A DNA stretch of 64,000 nt from Prevotella lacticifex (GCF_019973375.1 NZ_BPTV01000001.1:1550001-1614000), one strand, 5' to 3'. Positions 25,262-34,596 are shown, counted from the first letter of the stretch. Numbers and translations: made by a program. Notes: a model not told the origin generated them from the sequence alone.

Positions 25262-25622
25262 GTCGCATGTCTGTATCGGCCTTATGTAGCGGTGTAGCGG
25301 TGTAGCGGTGTAGCGCATGAGCAATGAGCAAAGCAATGAGCAATTAGCAATTAGCAGTGAGCAGTGAGCAATTAGAAGTGAGCAAGGGGGAGTTTAGGAG
25401 TTAGGAGTTTTCGCTATTTCTGTTTTCATCAGCATTCTTATTTTCGACTTGCAAATATACAACCTTTTCCGAACCCTCCAACTCCCCGCCCTTTTCCTCC
25501 CCTCATCCGCTACACCGCTACCTCACTGCTCATTACTCATTGCTCATTACTCATTGCGTCGCACCGCCACACCGCCACACCGCCACACCGCCACGTTTAT
25601 ACCTATCCGATGTCGGTGAAGT
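25262..25622. repeat. Heptamer inverted-repeat unit II
   Basis: It has the same order as unit I: GGCCTTATGTAGCGG start (25274), four GTGTAGCG-type repeats, heptamers, central promoter region, inverted heptamers and GTGGCGGTGTGGCG-type repeats (inverted, 25562-25592). Between units I and II (25131-25261) lies AT-rich sequence (AATATAATATATAGTATT) and a shared TTTTTACTCTATAGTCTCAT tract, also present before unit III (25718-25740). No gene is seen. Confidence 0.88.
25452..25481 (-). promoter_or_regulatory. Promoter inside unit II
   Basis: On the minus strand TTG (25481-25479), 19 bases and TATATTTG (25459-25452). Both boxes and the spacing equal those in unit I although intervening bases differ. 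The downstream frame again begins MLMKTEIAKTPNS but stops there. Confidence 0.6.
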
Positions 25623-25757
25623 GTAAAAAAGTAAAAATAATATACCATTGTTATAGCAGATATAAAATGTTGATTATTAATAATATAAATAATATAATAA
25701 TATATAATAATATAATATATTTTTACTCTATAGTCTCATTTTCTGTCCTTTCCTCGC

Positions 25758-25921
25758 CGAATGTCAGAACCGGCCTTATGTGGCGGTGTGGCGGTGTGGC
25801 GCATGAGCAATGAGCAGTGAGCAATGAGTAATGAGCAATGAGTAATGAGCAGTGAGTAATGAGCAGTGAGTAATGAGCAGTGAGCAATGAGCAGTGAGTA
25901 ATGAGCAATGAGCAGTTAGGA
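25758..25921. repeat. Heptamer unit III (left half only)
   Basis: It starts with ATGTCAGAACCGGCCTTATG, then GTGGCGGT repeats and about sixteen uninterrupted 7-bp units of form GAG(C/T)A(A/G)T. It ends at GTTAGGAGACACTCC with no inverted arm or promoter. The following 25922-26050 shows no gene. Confidence 0.88.
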
Positions 25922-26050
25922 GACACTCCTGCCAAACGATATATATACAGTGAACGAATAATAATTACGCCCCTCGCAAACCATAAATTCAGGAAAATGA
26001 GGGTTACGGCTTGTTGTTAACAGATTTTAACGGCAATAAAGGGCGGAAAT

Positions 26051-26081
26051 TTGGAATCGGCGTTTTTGTTTGCTACCTTTG
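26051..26081 (+). promoter_or_regulatory. Promoter facing the nonamer array
   Basis: TTTG (26050-26053), 20 bases and TACCTTTG (26074-26081) match the consensus exactly. No ordinary gene follows; the transcript would run through the nonamer array at 26191 and then antisense to the 3' end of hisB. Confidence 0.6.
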
Positions 26082-26190
26082 CCGACAGAAAGAATCCTCG
26101 CAAATATCCCATTTCCTCCGGGCGGTCGCCGCCGCTACGACAATCATATATTTCGGCAGTCCCCACCTGCCAAAACTGAATGCAAAGATT

Positions 26191-26451
26191 ATTCTATAGG
26201 AGCTATAGACGCTATCGGAGCTATAGACGCTATCGGAGCTATAGACGCTATAGGAGCTATAGGAGCTATAGACGCTATCGGAGCTATAGACGCTATCGGA
26301 GCTATAGACGCTATAGGAGCTATAGGAGCTATAGACGCTATCGGAGCTATAGACGCTATTGGAGCTATAGACGCTATAGGAGCTATAGACGCTATAGGAA
26401 CTATAGACGCTATAGGAACTATAGACGCTATAGGAGCTATAAGAGCTATAG
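26191..26451. repeat. Array of 29 nonamers (GAGCTATAG / ACGCTATCG)
   Basis: Twenty-nine consecutive 9-bp units alternate mainly between GAGCTATAG and ACGCTATCG or ACGCTATAG, with single-base variants (GAACTATAG, ACGCTATTG). A seven-unit (63-bp) higher-order block occurs twice in succession near the start. Two plus-strand frames stay open: one reads AID-AIG repeats, the other (ATG at 26180, 126 codons to 26560) reads RSY-RRY repeats. Neither resembles a known protein. Confidence 0.95.
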
Positions 26452-26507
26452 AAAACTATTGCCCCTACAGCAACCCGCGGAGGCTTGGGGGCTCCCCCAT
26501 GCCTCGC

Positions 26508-27587
26508 TCAGAGCAGGCCTTTGGTGGAGGGCAGCTCGAAGTGATAGATATCGCGCCTGACAGCCATCTTTAGGGCTCGTGCGAGAGCCTTGAATATTCC
26601 CTCTATCTTATGATGCTCGTTGGTGCCCTCGGCTTTGATATTCAGGTTCATTCGTGCGGCATCGCTGAGACTCTTGAAGAAATGTAGGAACATCTCCGTG
26701 GGCATGTCGCCAATCTTCTCGCGGTGGAAATCGGCATCCCAAACAAGCCATGGGCGTCCGCCGAAATCGAGGGCCACCTGGCATAGACAGTCGTCCATGG
26801 GCAGACAGAACCCGTAACGCTCTATGCCGCGCTTATCGCCTAAGGCCTTGCCAATACACTCGCCGAGGGCGATGGCCGTATCCTCGATAGTGTGGTGCTC
26901 GTCGACGTTGAGGTCGCCTTTGGTGTGGATGGTGAGGTCCATCATACCATGTTTGCCAATCTGCTCGAGCATGTGGTCGAAGAATCCGAGTCCCGTGTCG
27001 ATATCGCATTTTCCCGAACCGTCGAGGTTCAGCCGGATATAGATGTCGGTTTCTTTCGTTGTCCGCTTAACCTCAGCAACCCTTTCTCCGGCAAAGAGGA
27101 TCTCGGCAATCTTGTCCCATGTCATTCCGTCCTTGCCGAGGATGAGGGCCTTGCACCCGATATTCCTTGCAAGCTGTGCGTCACTCTCCCTGTCGCCGAT
27201 GACAAAGCTGTCGGCGAGGTCGTACTTCTCGTTGCCGATGTATTCTTTCTCTAACATTCCGATGCCGGGCTTGCGCATTGGCGAGTTGTCGGCGGGGAAA
27301 TGGTTGTCGATGAGCTGGTCGTCGAAGGTGATGCCCTCGCCGCGCAGAGTCTGAAGGATGAAGTTGTGGACCGGCCAGAAGGTTTCCTCGGGAAAGGCGT
27401 CGGTACCGAGCCCGTCCTGGTTGCTGACCATGACGAATTTGAAGTCGAGTTTCTTACGTATGAATCCGAGGTTTCGGAACACTCCGTCGACGAATTTCAA
27501 CTTTCCGAATGAGTCGACCTGCTCGTCGTCGGGCTCTTCGACGATGGTTCCGTCGCGGTCGATGAACAATACCTTTATCTTATTCAT
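26508..27587 (-). CDS. hisB: Bifunctional histidinol-phosphatase / imidazoleglycerol-phosphate dehydratase HisB
   Basis: This 359-residue protein has an N-terminal HAD phosphatase domain ([14 protein letters not shown], nucleophile Asp10 and Asp12; residues about 1-165) and a C-terminal IGP dehydratase (about 170-359) with metal-binding motifs [15 protein letters not shown] and [17 protein letters not shown]. It catalyses steps 6 (dehydratase) and 8 (phosphatase) of histidine synthesis. The start at MNKIKVLF (27587) is chosen; the longer frame extends into the overlapping upstream gene. The start overlaps the end of the membrane protein gene by 8 bp. It is about 14 kb from the other his genes, unlike the compact operons of many bacteria. 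Confidence 0.96.
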   Translation of the reverse strand: MNKIKVLFIDRDGTIVEEPDDEQVDSFGKLKFVDGVFRNLGFIRKKLDFKFVMVSNQDGLGTDAFPEETFWPVHNFILQTLRGEGITFDDQLIDNHFPADNSPMRKPGIGMLEKEYIGNEKYDLADSFVIGDRESDAQLARNIGCKALILGKDGMTWDKIAEILFAGERVAEVKRTTKETDIYIRLNLDGSGKCDIDTGLGFFDHMLEQIGKHGMMDLTIHTKGDLNVDEHHTIEDTAIALGECIGKALGDKRGIERYGFCLPMDDCLCQVALDFGGRPWLVWDADFHREKIGDMPTEMFLHFFKSLSDAARMNLNIKAEGTNEHHKIEGIFKALARALKMAVRRDIYHFELPSTKGLL

Positions 27588-28323
27588 TTTTTGTTGCTTT
27601 GATTTCGTTGTTTGTGTTTTCCCGTTTCCGTTGCTGCTGGATGTTGTCGCGTGTGAGGATGGCTCCATGGGCATAGGCCAGGGCGTAAGTCTGCCACAGC
27701 TGTGCGAAGAGGAAGAAGAATCCCGTCAGTGCGCCGACGAAGAAGAGTATGAGCGGGAACAGTGCCGGTAGTCCTGAGGGGTCACCTCCGCTGACCCCTA
27801 AATGGTCGCAGATGATACCGTAGACGCATATATAAAGAGGTATACAGAGGACGAGCGATAGAGCCACCATGATAATGCAGCTCATGAGCAGGGTGGAGAA
27901 GAGGTAGCCCCAGTGCTTGAAACCCGTGAGCAGGGCTTTGACGGGTCTCGGCTGTTCCTCGAGCATCGTCTCCATAGCCACGTTGATACATGGGATGCAT
28001 ATCAGCGGAACGACGAAGAATGGTATAGCCCACATCATGGCCTTGGTGGCGCGCCATAGCTTTTCCTTCGGTTTTCCGCCGTCGATGAGCTGGAACAGTC
28101 GGCCGTTCCAGAATATCGAGGCTACCACGAGAGCCGCGATGGCAGCAATTTCGGCCGGAAGATAATGGAAGTAGAAGGCCACAAGGGTCAGTCCGAGGAT
28201 GACTCCGAAGACCAGTGCCTCTATCCATGATCCGATAAGTATTGTACGAATGTTGGCCCGGAAGAGTTTGTATCCCGATGCCAGACTTGCAGAGAAACTG
28301 CGGTATTTATATATCTGATCCAT
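27580..28323 (-). CDS. Unknown multi-pass membrane protein
   Basis: This 247-residue protein has about five hydrophobic segments ([90 protein letters not shown]) and a basic, polar C-terminal tail. No family is recognised with confidence. It begins 2 bp after the RNA methyltransferase gene ends and overlaps hisB, so the three are likely one transcript. This gives no clear functional clue. Confidence 0.8.
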   Translation of the reverse strand: MDQIYKYRSFSASLASGYKLFRANIRTILIGSWIEALVFGVILGLTLVAFYFHYLPAEIAAIAALVVASIFWNGRLFQLIDGGKPKEKLWRATKAMMWAIPFFVVPLICIPCINVAMETMLEEQPRPVKALLTGFKHWGYLFSTLLMSCIIMVALSLVLCIPLYICVYGIICDHLGVSGGDPSGLPALFPLILFFVGALTGFFFLFAQLWQTYALAYAHGAILTRDNIQQQRKRENTNNEIKATKNE

Positions 28324-28324
28324 A

Positions 28325-29041
28325 TTAATTTCTTCGTCTGAATTCAGCGCATACTATCGCTGTTGCTATTGCCACGTTGAGTGAGTCGGCTGTTGTGCGT
28401 CCCTGCGGATAGTTGGGTATGAGCAGTGGCTTGTTGACGATACTCATGACCTCCGCCGATATGCCGTTGCCCTCGTTGCCCATAACGATGAGTCCGGCGG
28501 CAGCGAGATCCGTAGAGTAAATGTCGTTGCCGCCGAGCGATGTGCCGTAGACGGGGAATCCCTTGGGGAGAGCCCTGAGCAGCTCCGGCAGGTCGGTGTA
28601 GTGCACCCTCACGCGGGCTATGCTGCCCATGGTGGCCTGAATAACCTTAGGGCTCCAGCAGTCGGCAGTCGTGTGGGAGCAGTAAATGTCCTCAATACCG
28701 AACCAGTCGGCAATGCGGATGATGGTGCCCACGTTGCCGGGGTCCTGAACGCCGTCAAGGGCCAGCGAGAGCTTACTGCTGTCGACGACGGGAGCACACT
28801 CTGTATCTTCCTCAGCCACATAGTTAGGAAATCGGAAGATGCCCACTACACCTTGTGGATGCTGCAAGAAACTTACTTGGCGCACGTCGGCATCATCGTC
28901 GATAATCTCGTCGGCGGTGAACCCCGCCGCTTGCAGATCGTCAACGACTTTAGGCCCCTCAGCAACGAAGAGCCCCGTCTTCAGCCGGCCTTTCTTTGTA
29001 GCCAGCGACTTGATGAGTTTTATTCTGTTTTTTGAAATCAC
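28325..29041 (-). CDS. TrmH/SpoU-family RNA 2'-O-methyltransferase
   Basis: The protein (about 238 residues from the GTG at 29041, 250 from the ATG at 29077) has the SpoU N-terminal substrate-binding part (SKNRIKLIKSLATKKGR, FVAEGPKVVDDL) and the knotted SPOUT domain with motifs ALDGVQDPGNVGTIIRIADW, GLIVMGNEGNGIS and IPNYPQGRTTADSLNVAIAT. It methylates a ribose in rRNA or tRNA using SAM; the target is unknown. Relatives usually start right at the SKNxIKLIxSL stretch, which favours the GTG, but the ATG cannot be excluded. It is divergent from tamL. Confidence 0.9.
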   Translation of the reverse strand: MISKNRIKLIKSLATKKGRLKTGLFVAEGPKVVDDLQAAGFTADEIIDDDADVRQVSFLQHPQGVVGIFRFPNYVAEEDTECAPVVDSSKLSLALDGVQDPGNVGTIIRIADWFGIEDIYCSHTTADCWSPKVIQATMGSIARVRVHYTDLPELLRALPKGFPVYGTSLGGNDIYSTDLAAAGLIVMGNEGNGISAEVMSIVNKPLLIPNYPQGRTTADSLNVAIATAIVCAEFRRRN

Positions 29042-29124
29042 ATTGCAAAAATACAAAAAAGTATCAACAAAAGCCATGAGGTCATAAGTTTTTTGTATCT
29101 TTGCCGAAAATTTAGCGAAAATTT

Positions 29125-31341
29125 ATGTTTAGGGATAATAAAAGAGTAGTTGTTCATTTTCTTTTTGCCGTCGTCGTAGTCATGCTGATTACGGCATGTT
29201 CGGCAAGTAAGTTTATCCCCGACAACAGATATATGCTCGACAAGGTGGTAATGAAATCGGACAGACCCGGCTTTGATGCTGCCCAGCTGGCTCCCTACAT
29301 CCGTCAGAAGTCGAATTCGCGCTGGTTCTCGCTCTTTAAGATTCCTCTTGGAACCTATTCGCTTTCGGGCAAGGACACTACGAAGTGGATCAACCGCACA
29401 CTGCAGCGCATCGGTGAGCAGCCTGTGCTTTTCGACTCGGCTCAGGCGCGGCTCTCCTGCGAGGACCTGCGCACGGCCATGCAGAATATGGGCTATATGA
29501 ATGCGAGTGTCGGCTTTGAGGTGAAGAAGAAGCGCAAGCGCCGTATAGATGCCGTCTATACGCTTCATCCCGGTGATCCGTTTCTCATCCGCCATTTCAG
29601 CTACGACATCCAGGACAGCGGTGTGGAGCGGGTTCTGCGGCCGTTCATCACGAAGAATTTTGCGCCCCGCCAGTTTACCGTTGCCGACCTCGACAAGGAG
29701 CGCACGCGGCTCACGGCAATCCTCAACGATTCGGGCTATTATCACTTCCATAAGGACTTCATACAGTTCTCGGCCGACAGTGCCCGTGGCTCCCATGATG
29801 TCGACGTGACCCTCCATCTGATGAAATACCGTAAGACATCCGACGACAGTGCCGTCAGCCATCCGCGCTATAGGATAGGTGCCGTGAGATTCGTTGCCGG
29901 CGACAGCACCGGTCTGCACCTGCGGCGGTCGGTGCTCGCCAACAGCTCGGCCATCAGCGAGGGCAGCTATTTCAGCTCCTCCGCCCTCAAGCGCACTTAC
30001 AACAACTTTGGTCGGTTGGGAGCTGTGAGGTACACGAATATCGACTTTGCCGAGCATCCCGACAGCAATCTCCTCGACTGTAATATTCAGATTTTCAACC
30101 AGAAACCCAATACCATCTCCTTTCAGCCCGAGGGCACCAACACCTCCGGCGACTTCGGTGCGGCAGCGTCGCTGACATATCAGAACCGGAACATCTTCCG
30201 TGGCTCCGAGCTGTTCAGTTTGCAGCTGCGGGCCGCTTTTGAGGCTATATCGAAACTCGACGGCTACGATGCCCACGATTATGAGGAGTACAGTGTCACA
30301 GGGTCGCTGCAGTTCCCACGATTTGTGGCTCCGTTCCTTTCCGACCGACTACGCTACCGCAGTACGGCAACATCGGAAATAGCTGTGTCATGGGACTTGC
30401 AGAACCGCCCCGAATTCCATCGGCGAGTGTTCTCGTCGGCGTGGAAATACCGGTGGAGCGACCATAAGCATGACATAAACTACAACCTCGACCTCCTCGA
30501 CCTCAACTACGTCTATATGCCGTGGATAAGTCCGACGTTCAAGCACGACTATCTCGACAGCGTATCGAACCGCAATGCCATTCTGCGCTACAACTACGAG
30601 GACCTCTTCATTATGAAGGTGGGTTTCGGATTGTCGTACAGCAATGCGCGTAACGCGCTGAGAGCCAACGTTGAAACGGCCGGCAACATACTGCGCTTGC
30701 TCTCGAAACCATTGTCGTTCAGCCGCGATGCCCAGGGCCACTACCAGCTCTTCAATATCGCTTATGCCGAATATATGAAGTTCGATTTCGACTATACTCA
30801 CCACATTCCTCTCGCTCCCGAAACTCAACTCGTGTTGCACACCGACTTTGGAATAGCGTGGCCTTACGGCAACAGCTCGGTGCTTCCCTTCGAGAAACGA
30901 TACTTTGCCGGTGGAGCTAACTCGGTGAGGGGATGGAGCGTAAGAGAGTTGGGACCGGGAACTTTCCGGGGCCACGACGGACGTATCGACTTCATAAACC
31001 AAACCGGTGACATGAAACTCGACCTCAATGCTGAGATGCGGTCGCATCTGTTCTGGAAGTTCGACGGAGCTGCATTCATCGACGCGGGAAACATCTGGAC
31101 CCTGCGCGCTTACGCTGATCAGCCCGGTGGCCAGTTTAAGTTTAAGAATTTCTATAAGCAGATAGCATTGGCCTATGGTCTCGGTCTGAGGCTGAACTTC
31201 GATTATTTCATCCTGCGCTTCGATATGGGAATGAAAGCTATCAACCCGGCTTACGAGAATAACAAAGAGCATTATGCCATCATTCATCCTGACCTCGGCC
31301 GCGACTTCACGTTCCACTTCGCCGTCGGTCTGCCGTTCTGA
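29125..31341 (+). CDS. BamA/TamA-type outer-membrane protein, lipidated (TamL-like)
   Basis: This 738-residue protein starts with a lipoprotein signal (LFAVVVVMLITACSAS, Cys25), followed by POTRA-like domains (about 30-330) and a 16-strand Omp85 barrel with the conserved RYFAGGANSVRGWSVRELGP motif and a GLRLNFDYFILRFDMGM end region. A lipid anchor on an Omp85 protein is the hallmark of TamL of Bacteroidota, the partner of TamB in outer-membrane assembly; no tamB is in the window. TATCTTTG at 29096-29103 is a likely -7 element. The neighbour upstream is a divergent SpoU methyltransferase gene. Confidence 0.9.
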   Translation: MFRDNKRVVVHFLFAVVVVMLITACSASKFIPDNRYMLDKVVMKSDRPGFDAAQLAPYIRQKSNSRWFSLFKIPLGTYSLSGKDTTKWINRTLQRIGEQPVLFDSAQARLSCEDLRTAMQNMGYMNASVGFEVKKKRKRRIDAVYTLHPGDPFLIRHFSYDIQDSGVERVLRPFITKNFAPRQFTVADLDKERTRLTAILNDSGYYHFHKDFIQFSADSARGSHDVDVTLHLMKYRKTSDDSAVSHPRYRIGAVRFVAGDSTGLHLRRSVLANSSAISEGSYFSSSALKRTYNNFGRLGAVRYTNIDFAEHPDSNLLDCNIQIFNQKPNTISFQPEGTNTSGDFGAAASLTYQNRNIFRGSELFSLQLRAAFEAISKLDGYDAHDYEEYSVTGSLQFPRFVAPFLSDRLRYRSTATSEIAVSWDLQNRPEFHRRVFSSAWKYRWSDHKHDINYNLDLLDLNYVYMPWISPTFKHDYLDSVSNRNAILRYNYEDLFIMKVGFGLSYSNARNALRANVETAGNILRLLSKPLSFSRDAQGHYQLFNIAYAEYMKFDFDYTHHIPLAPETQLVLHTDFGIAWPYGNSSVLPFEKRYFAGGANSVRGWSVRELGPGTFRGHDGRIDFINQTGDMKLDLNAEMRSHLFWKFDGAAFIDAGNIWTLRAYADQPGGQFKFKNFYKQIALAYGLGLRLNFDYFILRFDMGMKAINPAYENNKEHYAIIHPDLGRDFTFHFAVGLPF

Positions 31342-31409
31342 TGAATGGCTGAGAGTTCTTCGCAGCTGCGCTATAATACATTGATAATTAATGAGTTACA
31401 CCTATCCGC

Positions 31410-31605
31410 CGTAGGGGCGGGGTCTATCCCCGTCCTCGCAACTGCGGGGTGTATATTTGGGATTTCACACATATTGAACGGTTCATCCTCATCCTCGCAG
31501 CTGCTTGATATATGTTTTGCATCTCGTCCGCAGCCGGTAGGGTGGGGATAAACCCCGCCTCTACGGTGGATGTGTGCTGCAAGCGTCTAAGTATCAACGG
31601 TTTGT
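31410..31605. repeat. Dispersed GC-rich repeat, copy R3
   Basis: GTAGGGGCGGGGTCTATCCC on the left and GGTAGGGTGGGGATAAACCC followed by GGTGGATGTGTGCTGCAAG on the right resemble R1 and R2, as does the tail TCTAAGTATCAACGGTTTG. The middle is diverged. It fills most of the 357-bp gap between tamL and the convergent MATE gene; no gene is seen there. Confidence 0.82.
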
Positions 31606-31698
31606 ATGATGTTTTAGGTGTTGTTTAATGTGATTTATTATCCTTTTGTTTTCAGCGTGGGGTGGAGTAGAGGGTACCCGTTCCGCTGTTGAGGGCAA

Positions 31699-33045
31699 CT
31701 ATCTGCCCTCTTCCTTAATCTGCCGGAAGGTGTAGGCCATGATTGGAACGGTTAGGAAGAACGACAGCACATCACTGCAGCTCTGGCACATTTCCACCCC
31801 CGTGAGGCCGAACCAGTGCGGGAGAACGATAATCAGCGGAATGAAGAACAATCCACGGCGTGAGGCTGCGAGGATATTGGCTCGCCAGGGCTTGCGGCAC
31901 ACTTGTGTCATCATATTGCTCGTCATGCTGAAGGCGTTGAGCGGATAGGTGCAGAGCTGCCACACGAGAGCCGCTGATCCAATCCTCACCACATCGGGAT
32001 CGTCGCGGAAGATGAGGATGATGCTGTCGGAAAAGATTATCCCCACGGCACCGACGATTATCAGAAAAAAGGTGCCCGTCTTGACGGTGAACCAATAAGC
32101 GGTCCTCATTCGTGGATAGAGACGGGCACCATAACAGAAGCCGCAGAGGGGCTGGAACCCTTGTCCCAGTCCCACTACGGCCGACATGACGAACATCGTT
32201 ATTCTGTTAACTATCGACATTGCAGCTATTGCAGCGTCGCCGAAGGCTCCGGCAGCAATGTTCAGGGCTATCGTGGCTATGCAGCCAAGGCCCTGGCGGC
32301 TCAGCGACGGACTGCCCCCGTAGAATATTTCTTTAATCGTCAGCCACGACGGGTGAAAGTTGCTCCAGCTGATGGTGATATTTTCCGGTCGGTGGGTCAT
32401 GGCTATGAGGATGATGAATGATACCACCTGACCGATGACCGTAGCCCACGCGGCTCCTGCCACCCCCATATCGAAACCGAAGATGAGCAGTGGGTCGAGG
32501 AGACAGTTGAGGACAGCTCCCGACACAATGCCGACCATGGCAAGACGGGCGTTGCCCTGTAGACGCATCTGGTTGTTGAGGGTCAGCGATGAGGTGAGAA
32601 ATGGTGATCCGAGGAGCACTATGCCCATGTAGCGCTCGGTGTAGGGCAGTATCGTCGGGGTGCTACCCAGCCATAACGACAGCCGCCGAAGCAGCAACTC
32701 GCAGACAACGAGGAAAATCAATCCGAAGAAGAACGAAAGAAAGAAACCGTTGGAGGCCATGACGACGGCATTCTGATGCCGCTTGGCACCGAGCTCGCGG
32801 GAGATGTAGTTGCCCGATCCATGGCCGAAGAAGAATCCAAAGGCCTGAGCTATAAACATTATCGAGAAGACGATGCCTACGGCAGCCGTCGACTGGGTGT
32901 CGATTTGTCCGACGAAGAATGTGTCCACAATATTATATATGCTTGTCACGAGCATGGATATTATTGTGGGTACAGCCATCGCCACGACAACCTTGTCGAC
33001 GGGCTCCTCGGTAAGAAATCTATAGTTGTCCTCTTCTGTGTGCAT
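31699..33045 (-). CDS. MATE family efflux transporter
   Basis: This 448-residue protein has about 12 membrane segments in two halves, typical of MATE exporters (DinF/NorM superfamily): VAMAVPTIISMLVTSIYNIV and DTFFVGQIDTQSTAAVGIVF in the first half, and the matching ALNIAAGAFGDAAIAAMSIV and GLGQGFQPLCGFCYGARLYP in the second. It exports drugs or metabolites with Na+ or H+; the substrate is unknown. It is convergent with tamL, with repeat R3 between them. Confidence 0.93.
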   Translation of the reverse strand: MHTEEDNYRFLTEEPVDKVVVAMAVPTIISMLVTSIYNIVDTFFVGQIDTQSTAAVGIVFSIMFIAQAFGFFFGHGSGNYISRELGAKRHQNAVVMASNGFFLSFFFGLIFLVVCELLLRRLSLWLGSTPTILPYTERYMGIVLLGSPFLTSSLTLNNQMRLQGNARLAMVGIVSGAVLNCLLDPLLIFGFDMGVAGAAWATVIGQVVSFIILIAMTHRPENITISWSNFHPSWLTIKEIFYGGSPSLSRQGLGCIATIALNIAAGAFGDAAIAAMSIVNRITMFVMSAVVGLGQGFQPLCGFCYGARLYPRMRTAYWFTVKTGTFFLIIVGAVGIIFSDSIILIFRDDPDVVRIGSAALVWQLCTYPLNAFSMTSNMMTQVCRKPWRANILAASRRGLFFIPLIIVLPHWFGLTGVEMCQSCSDVLSFFLTVPIMAYTFRQIKEEGR

Positions 33046-33092
33046 TAACGTTCCTCGTTTCTACAAGAGATTATTCGTGGTTCTACAAGAGA

Positions 33093-33563
33093 TTATTCGT
33101 GGTGATAGGGTTCACCTTTTATAATAGTGCAGGCGCGGTAGAGCTGCTCGACGAAGATCAGCCGGACCATCTGATGGGAGAATGTCATCCGCGACAACGA
33201 GATGAGTGCGTCGGCGCGGTTGTAGACATCGGGTGAGAAACCGTAGGGTCCTCCGATGACGAAAACGAGGTCGCGGCCACTATTGCGCCGTTTCTCTACC
33301 CATTTTGCAAACTCCATGCTTCGGTATTCAGTTCCGTGTTCGTCGAGGAGCACCACGAAGTCGGAAGGGGAGATGGTCTTGAGAATCATCTTCCCTTCCT
33401 TGTCCTTCTGCTGGCTCTCGCTTAGCGATTTTGTCGACTTGAGCTCTGGAAGCACTTTGACGGCGAAGGGAGTATAGTGGCCAATGCGCTTGGCATAGTC
33501 GTCGATACCCTCGTTGAAGAGTTTGCCGTTGGTCTTGCCCACAAGGATTAGGGTTGTCTTCAT
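33093..33563 (-). CDS. rlmH: 23S rRNA (pseudouridine1915-N3)-methyltransferase RlmH
   Basis: The protein is 156 residues, the standard RlmH length. The SPOUT/SAM site is VFVIGGPYGFSPDVYNRADA and the C terminus LSRMTFSHQMVRLIFVEQLY ends in YHHE, as is typical. It methylates pseudouridine 1915 in helix 69 of 23S rRNA. Its ATG overlaps the stop of the DUF4491 gene (ATGA-type overlap at 33560-33563), indicating translational coupling. Confidence 0.97.
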   Translation of the reverse strand: MKTTLILVGKTNGKLFNEGIDDYAKRIGHYTPFAVKVLPELKSTKSLSESQQKDKEGKMILKTISPSDFVVLLDEHGTEYRSMEFAKWVEKRRNSGRDLVFVIGGPYGFSPDVYNRADALISLSRMTFSHQMVRLIFVEQLYRACTIIKGEPYHHE

Positions 33564-33910
33564 CGTTCCTCCTTTTCATCGCTGTGGCTGTCGGTGCTTT
33601 CAGCTGACGGCCGATACTCGTTCTTTCGTTTGGGGTTCATGGGAAACCATCCTCTTTCCACCCGTTTCTTCTGTGAGAAGAGCTCTCCGATGCCCCAGAG
33701 CAGTGAGGCACCGAAGACAGCCAACAGCGTGGATATGAAGTCGTCGGCAACGAAGAGGGCTCCTACGACAGCCGCCAGACCACAGATGAGCCATATCCAC
33801 CACGGTCGTGTACCGAAGTAATATTCGGTTTTGATGACCAGCGGATGGCAGAGCCCTATAATGAGAAATGTGAAGATAGCGAGCAGCACGCTCTTGAAGT
33901 TCAAGTCCAT
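33560..33910 (-). CDS. DUF4491-type small membrane protein
   Basis: This 116-residue protein has three or four hydrophobic segments (VLLAIFTFLIIGLCHPLVIK; WWIWLICGLAAVVGALFVA; ISTLLAVFGASLLWGIGELF) and a polar C-terminal tail. It is consistent with DUF4491, a Bacteroidota family of unknown function. It overlaps rlmH by 4 bp and lies 9 bp downstream of mscL, so mscL, this gene and rlmH form an apparent operon. Confidence 0.75.
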   Translation of the reverse strand: MDLNFKSVLLAIFTFLIIGLCHPLVIKTEYYFGTRPWWIWLICGLAAVVGALFVADDFISTLLAVFGASLLWGIGELFSQKKRVERGWFPMNPKRKNEYRPSAESTDSHSDEKEER

Positions 33911-33919
33911 TTTGTCGTG

Positions 33920-34342
33920 TTATTTCTTTTTCAGTTCGTCGCGAATCTCGGTGAGCAGCTTCTCGGTCGGTGTAGGCTCGGCAGGTGCCTCCTTCTTGGG
34001 CTCCGGCTCCGGTTTGCGCAGAATCTTGTTGATGGCCTTAATCATCAGGAAGATGCAGAGGGCTATGACCAGGAAGTCGATGAGCGTCTGGATGAAGTTG
34101 CCGTAGTTGATTGTGGCCGACTTCATCTGTATTCCTTCGGCAATCTTTTCGGCCGGGAGGGTGACTTTAAGGTCGGAGAAGTTCACGCCTCCAATGAGCC
34201 ATCCTATTGGCGGCATGATGATATCGTCGACAAGCGATGATACAATCTTGCCGAAAGCACCTCCAATGATTACACCTACAGCCATGTCGATGGCATTGCC
34301 CTTAACGGCGAACTCTTTGAACTCAGTTAAGAATTTTCCCAT
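33920..34342 (-). CDS. mscL: Large-conductance mechanosensitive channel MscL
   Basis: This 140-residue protein begins [20 protein letters not shown] followed by [20 protein letters not shown], the first transmembrane helix with the conserved glycines. TM2 ([20 protein letters not shown]) and a basic/acidic cytoplasmic helix follow. It is a homopentameric pressure-release channel in the cytoplasmic membrane. The 250 bp upstream of its start shows nothing but AT-rich sequence and the divergent gapA promoter. Confidence 0.97.
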   Translation of the reverse strand: MGKFLTEFKEFAVKGNAIDMAVGVIIGGAFGKIVSSLVDDIIMPPIGWLIGGVNFSDLKVTLPAEKIAEGIQMKSATINYGNFIQTLIDFLVIALCIFLMIKAINKILRKPEPEPKKEAPAEPTPTEKLLTEIRDELKKK

Positions 34343-34475
34343 AATACTTATTATTATTTATATGTTGTTGCATTGTCTGTCGCGCTTAGTGCATCCTTTG
34401 CAATATAGGAATAGCATTTCGATTTTAGTTTCGTGTTGCTATACCTTTTTTAATATTGTTTAATAGTCTAATCGG

Positions 34476-34506
34476 TTGCAAAATTAAGAATAAATTTGTA
34501 TCTTTG
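34476..34506 (+). promoter_or_regulatory. Promoter of gapA
   Basis: TTG (34476-34478), 20 bases and TATCTTTG (34499-34506). The 5' leader is about 80 bases, long for this genome. Confidence 0.78.
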
Positions 34507-34596
34507 CGCTCGAAAAGAATAAAATCTTTGTTAATGCCCCAAAATAGTCGAAGGAAATAATATTTTTCTAACAACTTTAAAATAAAAGCAATTAAA

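Noticed and set aside
25723..25935. 70-codon minus-strand frame rich in CSLLITH repeats
   Set aside because: It is a by-product of a 7-bp repeat, which repeats every seven codons in any frame that lacks stops.
26070..26573. 167-codon frame reading AID-AIG repeats through the nonamer array
   Set aside because: It begins with a TTG that lies inside the promoter -7 region, overlaps hisB antisense and has no non-repeat domain. The RSY-RRY frame from 26180 is the better candidate and is reported only as a finding.
29038..30276. 412-codon minus-strand frame opposite tamL
   Set aside because: TamL has clear POTRA and Omp85 motifs in the other strand. The minus-strand frame lacks any promoter or family resemblance.
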